Shown: positions 9,059-17,672 of the stretch, one piece after another
Layout: each line of letters opens with the position of its first letter
Position numbering within the stretch: position 1 is the stretch's first letter
The notes under the pieces: model-generated
Database searches by the model: none
What the model was told of the DNA's origin: nothing
Seen by the model: only the letters and a program-made list of their open reading frames with translations
Assembly: GCF_006385135.1 (NCBI RefSeq)
Contig: NZ_CP041025.1
Coordinates: forward strand, 1,767,501 to 1,831,500
Reading direction: 5' to 3'
Length of the DNA stretch: 64,000 nucleotides
Origin: Paremcibacter congregatus
Lineage (GTDB): Bacteria > Pseudomonadota > Alphaproteobacteria > Sphingomonadales > Emcibacteraceae
Translations under genes and position numbers: made by a program

Positions 9059-9781
9059 ATGACAGCCGCACAGCCACAGACAGTACTGGATTCCCCGCGC
9101 AGCTATGAAGAGCTTATGGCGCTTTATGGCGACATGGATAGTCTTGGGCTTCTGGATGCGATGATCAATCAGGAATTCAAGGATCGGATCGCTCTGGTTT
9201 CTTCCTTTGGCGCGGAGTCTATCGTGTTGCTTGATCTGGTGGCACAGGTGAACCCGGCAACGCCCGTGATCTTTATTCACACACAAAAATTGTTTGGCGA
9301 GACGGTACGTTACCGTGACAAGGTAGCGGAACAGCTTGGCCTGACCAATATCGTTACCGTGAAGCCTGATCCGGTGGATGTGGCCAATGAAGACAAAAAC
9401 GGCCTGTTGTGGACCCGGGATACGGACGCCTGCTGTGATTTACGCAAAGTCCGGCCTCTGGCGCGCGCCATGAATGAATATGATGCCTGGATCACGGGAC
9501 GCAAGCGGTTTCAAAGCACAACCCGTAACGCCATTCCTTTGATCGAGAAAGATGGTTCGAAGATCAAGATCAATCCGCTGGCCCATTGGAATCAGGATGA
9601 GCTGGACCAGATTATCGTCCAAAAAGGCTTGCCCAAACATCCGTTGGTTGATCAGGGTTACCCCTCTATCGGCTGTATGCCGTGCACGTCACCGGTGGAA
9701 GCCGGGCAGGATCGCCGCATGGGCCGTTGGGCCGGGCAGGGGAAAACCGAGTGTGGAATCCATATCGCGGAAAATATTTAA
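9059..9781 (+). CDS. cysH: Phosphoadenylyl-/adenylyl-sulfate reductase (assimilatory)
   Basis: A 240-residue reductase that converts APS/PAPS to sulfite with thioredoxin in sulfate assimilation. The fold is of the PAPS reductase family (LVSSFGAESIVLLDLVAQVN; TPVIFIHTQKLFGET). It has the paired cysteines ACCDLRKVRPL, the CxxC pair in GCMPCTSPVEAGQDRRMGRW and the catalytic ECGIH near the C-terminus. The CC...CxxC set marks the [4Fe-4S] type, which usually acts on APS. No other sulfate-assimilation gene is adjacent. The ATG at 9059 follows GATAGGG. A structured leader lies upstream. Confidence 0.93.
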   Translation: MTAAQPQTVLDSPRSYEELMALYGDMDSLGLLDAMINQEFKDRIALVSSFGAESIVLLDLVAQVNPATPVIFIHTQKLFGETVRYRDKVAEQLGLTNIVTVKPDPVDVANEDKNGLLWTRDTDACCDLRKVRPLARAMNEYDAWITGRKRFQSTTRNAIPLIEKDGSKIKINPLAHWNQDELDQIIVQKGLPKHPLVDQGYPSIGCMPCTSPVEAGQDRRMGRWAGQGKTECGIHIAENI

Positions 9782-9879
9782 CCGATTGTTGCGATTAGCT
9801 ATTGCTAATTCCGTCGGGGTTTGCTACTTCACCGTCAGTCGGAAATTGCAGGTCAGTTTTCGATGCCAATTCAAAGTGT

Positions 9880-9967
9880 GCGGCCGTGGCGGAATTGGTA
9901 GACGCGCAGCGTTGAGGTCGCTGTGGGATAATATCCCGTGGAAGTTCGAGTCTTCTCGGCCGCACCA
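9880..9967 (+). tRNA. tRNA-Leu (anticodon GAG)
   Basis: The acceptor stem GCGGCCG pairs with CGGCCGC, with discriminator A and CCA encoded (9965-9967). The D-loop GGCGGAATTGGTAGACGC, the anticodon loop TTGAGGT closed by AGCG/CGCT, a long variable arm (TGGGATAATATCCCG) and the T-arm GTTCGAGTC are all present. The class II variable arm and GAG anticodon fix it as leucine. Confidence 0.96.
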
Positions 9968-10087
9968 ACTCTTTAAGTTTTGAAATACCCCTAAAAAAAC
10001 TGAACACCTGAATCATATTAAGTTCCTTATTGATGCATGTTTTATTACTGAAATAATTTTTTGTGGTCTGTCAAAAAAGATATTGAT

Positions 10088-11131
10088 ATGAAATTTTCAA
10101 ACACTAGTACCCGTGCGGCAATCCTGGCGTTCCCTAAAAGTGGGATAGCTTATAATGAAGCTCTTTATAATGCATTAGAAAGAGAAGGCGTCGAAGTTAA
10201 AGAAGGCACATATGCGGGGAGGTGGCTGCTTAAGAGTTTATATAAACACGATAGTATACACATTCACTGGCCTTCGTTTTTTTACGCCGGAAAAACGAGT
10301 ATGGTAAGTGAAATTTTAGCCTTTGCGAAATTTTGTTTATTTCTTCTTTTTGCAAGAATTAGGTGCCGGGCCGTTTTTTGGACCGCCCACAATCTTTATC
10401 CGCACAATCGCAGTAGAACACCTTACCTTGATAAAATTGCACGTTGGGTGGTTATTCTTCTCTCGTCAAAAGTGTTCGTCCATAGAGAAACTGCCGCAAA
10501 GAGGTTCCTTAAGGAGTTTCCGATAGCAAAGTCGAAATTGGAGTTAATTGATCATGGTAACTGGATTGATTACTATCCTCACAATATTAGTCGCGAGGAG
10601 GCTAGATTAAAATTTAATATTCCTGAAGATAAATTCGTATATTTATTTATAGGCTTATGCTCTGAATATAAGAATGTGGATCGTTTGGTAGAAGCCTTTA
10701 AGCAACTTCCTCAAGATGCTGTGTTACTTATCGCCGGGAAATTTCAAAACCAAGATTATTACGCGAAGGTTAAAGAGGTAATATCTGACATCACTGATAA
10801 GCAAATCCATCTAGAGGCAAAATTTATTCCAAACGATGAGTTGCAATATTACCTTCTCGCCAGTGATGCTGTCGTGTTGCCTTATGCCGATTCACTTACA
10901 TCTGGTGCTGCAGTATTGGCATTGGGGTTTGGGCGCCCTGTAATAGCGCCAGGTTTAGGATATTTGGTGGATGTGATTAATCCTACAAACGGCGTTTTAT
11001 ATTACCCAAATGAAAAACCTGAACTGGTAAAAGCAATGGAATATATAAGAACTGAAAAATATTCTGAAGAGGGGATCGTGAAATATGCAGCTTCACTCTC
11101 TTGGGATTCTGCTTGTAAAGCCTTACGCTGA
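10088..11131 (+). CDS. GT4-type glycosyltransferase
   Basis: A 347-residue glycosyltransferase of the GT-B fold. The N-terminal half carries IHIHWPSFFYAG and FWTAHNLYPHN, and the C-terminal half has the nucleotide-sugar domain (FLFIGLCSEYKNVDRLVEAF-like core; DAVVLPYADSLTSGAAVLAL; GFGRPVIAPGLG; NGVLYYP). The acceptor and sugar are not readable. The ATG at 10088 is chosen because it begins the Rossmann-like segment; a GTG at 10061 is possible. By eye the gene is much richer in A and T than its neighbours, and it stands alone between tRNA-Leu and the lrp-type gene, suggesting horizontal acquisition. The 3' end overlaps the convergent regulator by nine bases. Confidence 0.85.
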   Translation: MKFSNTSTRAAILAFPKSGIAYNEALYNALEREGVEVKEGTYAGRWLLKSLYKHDSIHIHWPSFFYAGKTSMVSEILAFAKFCLFLLFARIRCRAVFWTAHNLYPHNRSRTPYLDKIARWVVILLSSKVFVHRETAAKRFLKEFPIAKSKLELIDHGNWIDYYPHNISREEARLKFNIPEDKFVYLFIGLCSEYKNVDRLVEAFKQLPQDAVLLIAGKFQNQDYYAKVKEVISDITDKQIHLEAKFIPNDELQYYLLASDAVVLPYADSLTSGAAVLALGFGRPVIAPGLGYLVDVINPTNGVLYYPNEKPELVKAMEYIRTEKYSEEGIVKYAASLSWDSACKALR

Positions 11132-11569
11132 ACTTAACAAAATACTTGTCTCACTGTTGAGAATGCCATCAATATAACGGACTTCTCCAAGGACACGGTC
11201 AAATTCGCTTAGGCTGGTGGCATGAATTTCCGCCACCAGATCCCACGACCCATTGGTGGTATGCAGTGTATGCAGTTCGGGCATGCCTCTTAATTTTCTG
11301 ATGACTTCTCGGGTGGACTTGCCAACAACCTCAATCAGCATTACCGCCCGGATCAGGTCCGGCGCGCTGCCTTCGCGCATTCTGACGGTAAACCCGAGGA
11401 TTGTACCGGAGTCCAGAAGGCGGTCGAGGCGGTTCTGTACAGTGCCCCGAGATACTTTTAAAATCTGGGCCAGTTTTGATAAAGGCGCCCTGCCATCGTA
11501 GCGCAGCAGAGAAATTAATTCCCGATCAAGGTGATCATAAACAAAGCTGTTATTTTCGATTTTGGTCAT
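11123..11569 (-). CDS. Lrp/AsnC family transcriptional regulator
   Basis: A 148-residue Lrp/AsnC protein. The N-terminal winged helix (LDRELISLLRYDGRAPLSKL; LKVSRGTVQNRLDRLLDSG) is followed by the RAM/AsnC ligand-binding domain (IRAVMLIEVVGKSTREVIRK; VAEIHATSLSEFDRVL). Such proteins sense amino acids. It is divergent from ocd-ctlX with 168 bases between starts and a 16-base palindrome in that gap. The simplest reading is a local regulator of ornithine/citrulline catabolism, with the ligand perhaps arginine, citrulline or ornithine (inference). Confidence 0.92.
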   Translation of the reverse strand: MTKIENNSFVYDHLDRELISLLRYDGRAPLSKLAQILKVSRGTVQNRLDRLLDSGTILGFTVRMREGSAPDLIRAVMLIEVVGKSTREVIRKLRGMPELHTLHTTNGSWDLVAEIHATSLSEFDRVLGEVRYIDGILNSETSILLSSA

Positions 11570-11601
11570 GTTTTGTCATTTTGCTCAATTTGCACTGTCA
11601 T

Positions 11602-11617
11602 TATGATATATATCATA
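11602..11617. promoter_or_regulatory. Palindromic operator candidate between lrp-type gene and ocd
   Basis: A perfect 16-base palindrome TATGATATATATCATA lies 33 bases upstream of the regulator's start and 120 bases upstream of ocd. AT-rich palindromes of this size are typical Lrp/AsnC binding sites. Binding is inferred from position and form only. Confidence 0.5.
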
Positions 11618-11737
11618 TCGTTTTTTATAAAAAAATAACATTGTTTCTAAAATTTTTACTGGCTACTCTCAAACATTAATAGGGATCTTCTTTTCAGGAA
11701 GAAGAAAAATAACGTTTAAGAAAGACGGGCACGCGCC

Positions 11738-12802
11738 ATGAAAAATAACACCTTACACAATCTCAATCTGGTTCCTTTTGTTAGCGTGGACGATATGATG
11801 AAGATCGTTCTGGAAATCGGTGTGGAAAATGTCCTGACCGGCATTGCCGAATATCTGGATGCCGATTTCAGACGTTGGGAAAGCTTTGACAAGACACCGC
11901 GCGTGGCTTCTCATTCAGAGGCCGGCGTGATTGAGCTGATGCCGACCAGTGATGGTGATGTTTATGGTTTTAAATATGTGAATGGTCACCCCGATAATAT
12001 GAAGACAGGTCGTCAGACCGTCACTGCTTTCGGGGTATTGTCCGAGGTCGAAACCGGCTATCCGGTTCTGCTGACGGAAATGACGATACTGACGGCGCTG
12101 CGGACGGCGGCGACATCGGCAATGGTCGCCAAATATCTCGCGCCGAAAGGCGCACGCAGCATGGCCCTGATTGGCAATGGCGCCCAGTCCGAGTTTCAGG
12201 CGCTGGCCTTCAAGTCCATTCTTGGGATAACCGATCTACGCTTGTATGATATTGATCCGGCGAGCACGAAGAAATTCATGCATAATATGGCGGATCAGGG
12301 GTTTGCCATCACGGCCTGCACCACAGAGCAGCAGGCGGTAGAGGGAGCTGACATCATTACGACGGCGACGGCTGATAAACAGTATGCCACGATCCTGACG
12401 GATAATATGATCGGCGCCGGGGTGCATATCAACGCCATCGGAGGCGATTGTCCCGGCAAGACAGAATTACACAGGGATATTCTTTTGCGTTCGGACATCT
12501 TTGTTGAATATACACCGCAGACCCGTATTGAAGGTGAAATACAGCAGATGGATGCCGACCACCCGGTCACAGAACTGTGGCAGGTGATGACAGGGCAGGC
12601 GCCGGGACGCACGGACGACCGCCAGATCACTTTATTTGACGGGGTTGGTTTTGCCATTGAAGATTTTTCCGCCTTGCGCTATTTGCGGGATCAGTTGGAA
12701 CGCACCGGTCATTTTGAAGATCTTGATATGATTGCTGATCCTGATGATCCCCGCGACCTCTATGGTATGGTGATGCGGGCGAAAGCCAATCAGCAGGAAT
12801 AA
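11738..12802 (+). CDS. ocd: Ornithine cyclodeaminase
   Basis: A 354-residue enzyme of the ornithine cyclodeaminase/mu-crystallin family, which converts L-ornithine to L-proline and ammonia with bound NAD. Visible are the ornithine-contacting part (GFKYVNGHPDNMKTGRQTV), TALRTAATSAMVAKYLAP, the Rossmann motif ALIGNGAQSEFQ near residue 145, and the catalytic Asp in LFDGVGFAIEDFSAL. The length and DGVGFA motif match genuine ornithine cyclodeaminases rather than alanine dehydrogenase or mu-crystallin types. The next gene, ctlX, starts four bases after its stop, so citrulline can be taken to ornithine and then proline by one operon. Confidence 0.92.
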   Translation: MKNNTLHNLNLVPFVSVDDMMKIVLEIGVENVLTGIAEYLDADFRRWESFDKTPRVASHSEAGVIELMPTSDGDVYGFKYVNGHPDNMKTGRQTVTAFGVLSEVETGYPVLLTEMTILTALRTAATSAMVAKYLAPKGARSMALIGNGAQSEFQALAFKSILGITDLRLYDIDPASTKKFMHNMADQGFAITACTTEQQAVEGADIITTATADKQYATILTDNMIGAGVHINAIGGDCPGKTELHRDILLRSDIFVEYTPQTRIEGEIQQMDADHPVTELWQVMTGQAPGRTDDRQITLFDGVGFAIEDFSALRYLRDQLERTGHFEDLDMIADPDDPRDLYGMVMRAKANQQE

Positions 12803-12806
12803 TTCC

Positions 12807-13736
12807 ATGATCCACCGCAGCAGCATTCAGGCCCCTGGCGCCGTCGTCGTTATCAGACCGCATCATTTCAGTCCAAATCAGGAGACGGCGTCGGACAACG
12901 CCTATCAGCGATCGGCAGTGGGCTGGGATCTGACAGTGGTGGCCCAGGCAGCCTATGATGAAGTGACCATGGCGGCGACAACTCTTGAAGAGCATGGTGT
13001 TACGACGCATCTTTTTGAAGATGAGACGACAGAAACACCGGATTCTGTATTTCCAAATAACTGGTTTTCGACTCATGCAGGTGGCCATGTGGCGCTTTAT
13101 CCCATGTATGCCCGGAACCGTCGTAAGGAACGCCGACAGGATGTGATAGAAATGCTGAAACAGTATTATCGCGTCCAGGATGTCATTGATTACTCGGGAC
13201 TGGAACAGGATAATATTTTCCTGGAAGGGACGGGGGCGATGGTTCTTGATCATATTGACCGGGTGGCCTATGCCATTAAATCGAACCGCACGGACCCTCT
13301 TGCGCTGGAACGCTTCTGCACCCATTTTAATTTTGAGCCGATGGCGTTTGAGGCCAAAGATGCTAATGGGGTTGCCGTTTATCACACTAATGTGCTGATG
13401 TGTATTGCCACGGACTTTGTTTTGATTGGCCTTGATATGATATCCTGCCCTGACAGGCGGCAGGAAATTGTACGGCGGTTTGAACAATCAGGCCGTGAAG
13501 TCATCGCACTTAGTGATCAGCAAGTTGCCAATTTCGCGGCGAATGCCATAGAATTGCAGGGTGCCACGGGTCGTCTTTTGGCTCTTTCCGCGCGGGCGTA
13601 TAACGTTTTGACGCTACCGCAAAAAGCCATTATTGAACGAACCGTTCCACTGGTGCCTTTGCATGTGCCGACCATTGAGATGGCCGGCGGATCAGTCCGT
13701 TGTATGCTGGCCGGAATTCATTTGTCCGCGCGCTAA
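12807..13736 (+). CDS. ctlX: CtlX-type citrulline hydrolase (arginine deiminase superfamily)
   Basis: A 309-residue guanidino-modifying enzyme of the amidinotransferase/arginine deiminase fold. Features are FPNNWFSTHAGGHVALYPM (acidic/Asn substrate loop), FLEGTGAMVLDHIDRVAY, the catalytic His in VAVYHTNVLMCIA and the nucleophilic Cys in GGSVRCMLAGIHL close to the C-terminus. The closest described group is CtlX, which hydrolyses citrulline to ornithine, CO2 and ammonia; an arginine or dimethylarginine substrate cannot be excluded from sequence. Pairing with ocd four bases upstream and a divergent Lrp regulator supports the citrulline-ornithine-proline route. It ends only 14 bases before the convergent ychF. 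Confidence 0.85.
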   Translation: MIHRSSIQAPGAVVVIRPHHFSPNQETASDNAYQRSAVGWDLTVVAQAAYDEVTMAATTLEEHGVTTHLFEDETTETPDSVFPNNWFSTHAGGHVALYPMYARNRRKERRQDVIEMLKQYYRVQDVIDYSGLEQDNIFLEGTGAMVLDHIDRVAYAIKSNRTDPLALERFCTHFNFEPMAFEAKDANGVAVYHTNVLMCIATDFVLIGLDMISCPDRRQEIVRRFEQSGREVIALSDQQVANFAANAIELQGATGRLLALSARAYNVLTLPQKAIIERTVPLVPLHVPTIEMAGGSVRCMLAGIHLSAR

Positions 13737-13750
13737 GACAGAAAGCGCCC

Positions 13751-14854
13751 TTAGTTCGCGAAGCGGAAGTGGAGGACGTCGCCATCAGCGACTACATACT
13801 CTTTGCCTTCCAGGCGCATCTTGCCGGCATCCTTACAGCCGGTTTCACCCTTATGTTCGATATAGGCGTCAAAGGCGATGGTCTCGGCGCGGATAAACCC
13901 GGTTTCAAAGTCGGTATGGATTACGCCGGCCGCCTGTGGGGCCTTGGTATTCTGTGTCACAGTCCAGGCACGGGCTTCTTTCGGGCCGACGGTGAAATAA
14001 GTGATCAGGTTCAACAGGTCATACCCCGCCCGGATCACACGGCCCAGGCCGGTTTCCCCAAGCCCGAGGTCTTCGAGGAACGCTTTTTGTTCTTCTTCGT
14101 CTTCCAATTGGGCGATTTCAGATTCCAGTGCGGCGGAGATGATCACTGATACAGCGTTTTCTGCCTTGGCTTTTTCGGCGACCCGGGTGCTGAGTGCATT
14201 GCCTTCGGCGGCTTCTTCTTCACTGACATTGCAGACATACAGCACCGGTTTGGTGGTCAGCAGTTGCAGCTCATCAATCAATTTCTGTTCTTCCTCGTCT
14301 GCGGCCTCTACCACACGGGCTGGCTGACCCTCTTCAAGTACCGCGAGCATGCGTTCGGCAAGGGCCATCAGGGCCTTGGCGTCCTTGTCCTGACCGCGGA
14401 TGCGCCGTTCCAGGCCGGATTTACGTTTGGTCAGACTGTCGATGTCGGACAGCATTAATTCGGTCTCGACGGTTTCCGCATCGGCAATGGGATCAATGGT
14501 GCCTTCCACATGGGTGATGTCGTCATCTTCAAAACAACGCAACACGTGAATGATGGCATCGACTTCGCGGATATTGCCAAGAAACTGGTTGCCAAGACCT
14601 TCGCCCTGGGATGCGCCGCGCACCAGGCCGGCGATATCGACAAAGGATAACTGCGTCGGGATGATTTCTTTGGAGCCGGCAATGGCCGCCAGTTGATTTA
14701 ACCGGGGATCGGGTACCGGGACCTGCCCGACATTGGGTTCGATGGTACAGAAGGGATAATTGGCCGCCGCCGCCGCTGCCGTATTGGTCAGTGCGTTAAA
14801 CAGCGTTGACTTGCCCACGTTGGGAAGACCGACAATACCACATTTAAAACCCAT
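13751..14854 (-). CDS. ychF: Redox-regulated ATPase YchF
   Basis: A 367-residue Obg-family P-loop protein that prefers ATP over GTP and associates with ribosomes and stress responses. G1 is [15 protein letters not shown], the G3 region is [20 protein letters not shown], followed by the coiled-coil hairpin (about 120-200) and the C-terminal TGS domain ([30 protein letters not shown]). Length and motifs are standard. It is downstream of pth by 11 bases in the run prs, rplY, pth, ychF. Confidence 0.97.
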   Translation of the reverse strand: MGFKCGIVGLPNVGKSTLFNALTNTAAAAAANYPFCTIEPNVGQVPVPDPRLNQLAAIAGSKEIIPTQLSFVDIAGLVRGASQGEGLGNQFLGNIREVDAIIHVLRCFEDDDITHVEGTIDPIADAETVETELMLSDIDSLTKRKSGLERRIRGQDKDAKALMALAERMLAVLEEGQPARVVEAADEEEQKLIDELQLLTTKPVLYVCNVSEEEAAEGNALSTRVAEKAKAENAVSVIISAALESEIAQLEDEEEQKAFLEDLGLGETGLGRVIRAGYDLLNLITYFTVGPKEARAWTVTQNTKAPQAAGVIHTDFETGFIRAETIAFDAYIEHKGETGCKDAGKMRLEGKEYVVADGDVLHFRFAN

Positions 14855-14865
14855 AATTCATTCCA

Positions 14866-15456
14866 TCATTTACTGTTAGGTTTAAGCCGGAGACCGACTT
14901 CGTTTAAAAATTTAGCGCCGCGTGTCTCGCCGCTGTCATCCGCCAGCGCAGGCGCGGCATAAGAAATCGCATCCAGCAGGTCTTCAAGCCATGTCTGGTC
15001 CGCCTTGGCAAAATCGCCGAGAACATGACCGGTAACCGCATCTTTATCGCCAGGATGACCAATACCGAGACGAATGCGATGATAGTCCTTGCCGAGGTGT
15101 TGATCAAGGCTGCGCAAGCCATTATGACCGGCATGACCGCCGCCTGTCTTGAACTTTATCTTTCCGGCGGGAATATCCAGTTCGTCATGAAAAACAAATA
15201 TGTCGGCGGGGGATATTTTATAGAAGCGCGCAGCTTCTCCCACGGACTGGCCGGACAGGTTCATATAGGTTTGCGGTTTTAGGATCAGGGCTTTTTCACG
15301 TCCCAGGTGACCTTCAGACAAAAGGCCCTGAAATTTTGGCTTTGAGGCCGAAAAATTATGGCGGTGACCAATCTCGTCCACCGCCATAAATCCAATATTA
15401 TGCCGGTTGTTGTGGTATTTATTTCCGGGATTTCCCAGTCCAACCAATAACAACAT
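14866..15456 (-). CDS. pth: Peptidyl-tRNA hydrolase
   Basis: Recycles peptidyl-tRNA released from stalled ribosomes. The 196 residues include the start [20 protein letters not shown] with the catalytic His and binding Asn, then [27 protein letters not shown] (catalytic Asp) and [17 protein letters not shown]. It lies between rplY and ychF with short gaps, the usual arrangement in proteobacteria. Confidence 0.97.
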   Translation of the reverse strand: MLLLVGLGNPGNKYHNNRHNIGFMAVDEIGHRHNFSASKPKFQGLLSEGHLGREKALILKPQTYMNLSGQSVGEAARFYKISPADIFVFHDELDIPAGKIKFKTGGGHAGHNGLRSLDQHLGKDYHRIRLGIGHPGDKDAVTGHVLGDFAKADQTWLEDLLDAISYAAPALADDSGETRGAKFLNEVGLRLKPNSK

Positions 15457-15489
15457 GGCATGTATCCTTTAACCTTAAGGCGTGGAAGA

Positions 15490-16131
15490 TTACTCTTCGT
15501 CGCCTTCAGTTGCTTCTGCTTCAGCAGTTTCGCCTTCATCTTCATCACCGGAGTCCGCACTCTTCAGACCGCTCGGGGCAGAAATAGTTGCGATGGTGAA
15601 ATCACGGTCATCAATCACAGGTGTCACGCCCTTAGGCAGTGTAACCGTGCTGATGTGAATACTCTCGTTCATTTCAACTTCAGAAATGTCGATTTCGATG
15701 GCTTCCGGAATGGCGTTGGCCGGGCATGAGAATTCAACCTCATGACGAACCACATTCAGAATGCCGCCGGCTTTGATGCCTGGGCTGACTTCTTCACCAA
15801 CAAAGTGGATCGGAATCATGATGTTCAGGCTGGACCCTTTGGCCAGGCGGAAGAAATCCACATGCATTGGCCAGTCGGTTACCGGGTGGAACTGAACGTC
15901 ACGGGGAAGTACAGTTTCTTTATCCTTGCCGATTTGAATTTCGTATGAAGTGTTCAGAAACCCACCAGTATTTAGCTGCTTCACCAGATCGATGCGGCTA
16001 ATGGTTACTGTAACTGGGCCTTTTTTGTCGCCATAAATTACGGCGGGGATTTTGTCTTCTCTACGTAACGCACGAGAGGACCCCTTACCCGCTTTTTCGC
16101 GCAATTCAGCTTTAATAACTGGACTTGCCAT
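15490..16131 (-). CDS. rplY: 50S ribosomal protein L25/general stress protein Ctc
   Basis: A 213-residue long form of L25 (Ctc/TL5 type) that binds 5S rRNA. The N-terminal L25 domain (LREKAGKGSSRALRREDKIP; VIYGDKKGPVTVTI) is followed by the C-terminal TL5 beta domain (MIPIHFVGEEVSPGIKAGGI) and an acidic tail rich in Glu and Asp. The long acidic form is normal for alphaproteobacteria. A hairpin lies upstream at 16189-16223. Confidence 0.96.
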   Translation of the reverse strand: MASPVIKAELREKAGKGSSRALRREDKIPAVIYGDKKGPVTVTISRIDLVKQLNTGGFLNTSYEIQIGKDKETVLPRDVQFHPVTDWPMHVDFFRLAKGSSLNIMIPIHFVGEEVSPGIKAGGILNVVRHEVEFSCPANAIPEAIEIDISEVEMNESIHISTVTLPKGVTPVIDDRDFTIATISAPSGLKSADSGDEDEGETAEAEATEGDEE

Positions 16132-16188
16132 CTTTAAATTCTCCTAATTGATAATAAAAATATCAGCCTCCAGGGGTGCCAATATTAA

Positions 16189-16223
16189 AGGTCTGCACCT
16201 TAAGTTTTAAGAGTACAGACCTC
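16189..16223 (-). promoter_or_regulatory. Hairpin in the prs-rplY gap
   Basis: AGGTCTG (16189-16195) pairs with CAGACCT (16217-16223) around an AT-rich loop that itself contains CTTAA/TTAAG. On the minus strand it is followed by TTTAATATT. It may be a weak terminator of prs or a leader hairpin of rplY; the sequence does not decide. Confidence 0.35.
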
Positions 16224-16309
16224 ATAGTTCGCAGCTTTTAACGTGAAATGGTTAAAAACTCAACGATTATTTGCATTAATTGCCGGCTTATTTCAGCTGC
16301 GTATCGCGC

Positions 16310-17248
16310 TTAATCAAAAAGCACGGAAACGGATTCTTCCTTATTGATACGATTGATCGCTTCGGCAAGTAAGGGGGCAATGCTGACCTGGCGGATTTTA
16401 GAGCAGTTTTTCACGGCCTCTGAAGCGGCGATGCTGTCTGTAATCACAACGGTTTCCAGTACGGAATTGGTAATGCGCTCTACCGCAGGACCGGAAAGAA
16501 CCCCGTGGGCCACATAAGCACTGACGCCAGTGGCGCCGCCGTCGCGCAGGGCTTTGGCTGCATGACACAGAGTACCGGCTGAATCCACAATATCATCAAC
16601 CAGGACACAGTGATAGCCTTCGACTTCACCAATCACATTCATAACTTCGGAAACACCGGCTTTTTCGCGCCGTTTATCGATAATGCCCAAAGGAACCCCA
16701 AGGCGCTTGGCATGAGCGCGCGCGCGAACTACGCCGCCGACATCAGGGGAGACGACCATGATCTTTTCACCCTTGGCGACCAGGCTTTCCTCAATGTCGC
16801 GCACCAGAACCGGGGAGGCGAACAGATTGTCGGTGGGAATGTCGAAGAATCCTTGAATTTGTCCGGCATGAAGGTCCATGGTCAGGACCCTGTCGGCGCC
16901 GGCTTCTGTAATCAGGTTGGCAAGGAGTTTGGCTGAGATCGGGGTGCGGGGGCCCGGTTTACGGTCTTGCCGGGCATAACCGAAATAGGGGATGACAGCG
17001 GTGATACGGGCAGCGGAGGCGCGGCGCAGGGCATCAATGCTGACCAGAAGTTCCATGACGTTATCGTTGGCCGGAAAAGAAGTGGGCTGAATCACAAAAA
17101 CGTCCTCACCGCGGACGTTTTCTTTAATTTCTACCCATACCTCTTTGTCTAAGAATCGCTTCACATCCGCGTTTGTCAGTCTCATATCAAGACAGGTCGC
17201 GATGGCTTCTGCGAGGGGCCTGTTGCTGTTGCCGGACAGAAGTTTCAT
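16310..17248 (-). CDS. prs: Ribose-phosphate pyrophosphokinase
   Basis: Makes PRPP from ribose-5-phosphate and ATP for purine, pyrimidine, His, Trp and NAD synthesis. The 312 residues are the class I length. Motifs: [40 protein letters not shown] (ATP flexible loop), [37 protein letters not shown] and the PRPP-binding loop [17 protein letters not shown]. The start at 17248 follows AAAGGAAATT. Confidence 0.97.
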   Translation of the reverse strand: MKLLSGNSNRPLAEAIATCLDMRLTNADVKRFLDKEVWVEIKENVRGEDVFVIQPTSFPANDNVMELLVSIDALRRASAARITAVIPYFGYARQDRKPGPRTPISAKLLANLITEAGADRVLTMDLHAGQIQGFFDIPTDNLFASPVLVRDIEESLVAKGEKIMVVSPDVGGVVRARAHAKRLGVPLGIIDKRREKAGVSEVMNVIGEVEGYHCVLVDDIVDSAGTLCHAAKALRDGGATGVSAYVAHGVLSGPAVERITNSVLETVVITDSIAASEAVKNCSKIRQVSIAPLLAEAINRINKEESVSVLFD

Positions 17249-17672
17249 GGATAATTTCCTTTGTACAAAAAAACACCGAATCTCGGTTAAAAAATATAGC
17301 GGGAAAAATCAAAAAAAGCGACTCTATCCCTAATTTCCGCGCAAGCTAGCAATAGCCCCCCGCAAAGTAAACAAGATTCGGAGTCTCTCGTATTCGGAGG
17401 AGCCTGTTTGACGGTTAGGGACAGGAGAGGGACAGTTCGCACAATCCATAATTTCAGAATGAAATCAAAGTCGTTGTTATAATTTAGAATTATTATAATG
17501 AGTTGCCACGGGAAATATTTTCTTGCCGGGAAGGTCACACAAACGTGAGTGATTTCACGCCATTGTGAGTGGTTAGTGATAGGGACCGGGGGCACCATGG
17601 AAATTGCGTAAGGTATTATTTATGCAAGGCGGGACACGCTGATGAAAACTTGAATTCTTATGGAGGGAAATA
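17249..17672. other. 424-base non-coding gap between prs and the spondin-domain gene
   Basis: I find no convincing gene here on either strand. It holds the divergent promoters of prs and the spondin-domain gene. ATTCGGAG occurs twice in close succession near 17380-17400, and GTGAG-containing short repeats lie near 17545-17570, but no clear regulator site can be named. A GGAGGGAAATA ribosome-binding site lies just before 17673. Confidence 0.5.

Noticed and set aside
9880-11131. A possible att duplication of the tRNA-Leu 3' end after the glycosyltransferase
   Set aside because: I looked for the T-arm/acceptor sequence near 11120-11160 and found no copy, so site-specific integration is not supported by a repeat.
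12627-13487. A 286-codon minus-strand frame
   Set aside because: Antisense to ctlX and the end of ocd, which both have clear catalytic motifs; the antisense protein is low-complexity and without motifs.
17605-17640. A sigma-54 promoter before the spondin gene, as known for some CTERM genes
   Set aside because: GGCAC and TTGC are present but the spacing between the GG and GC elements is too long (13 instead of 10 bases).
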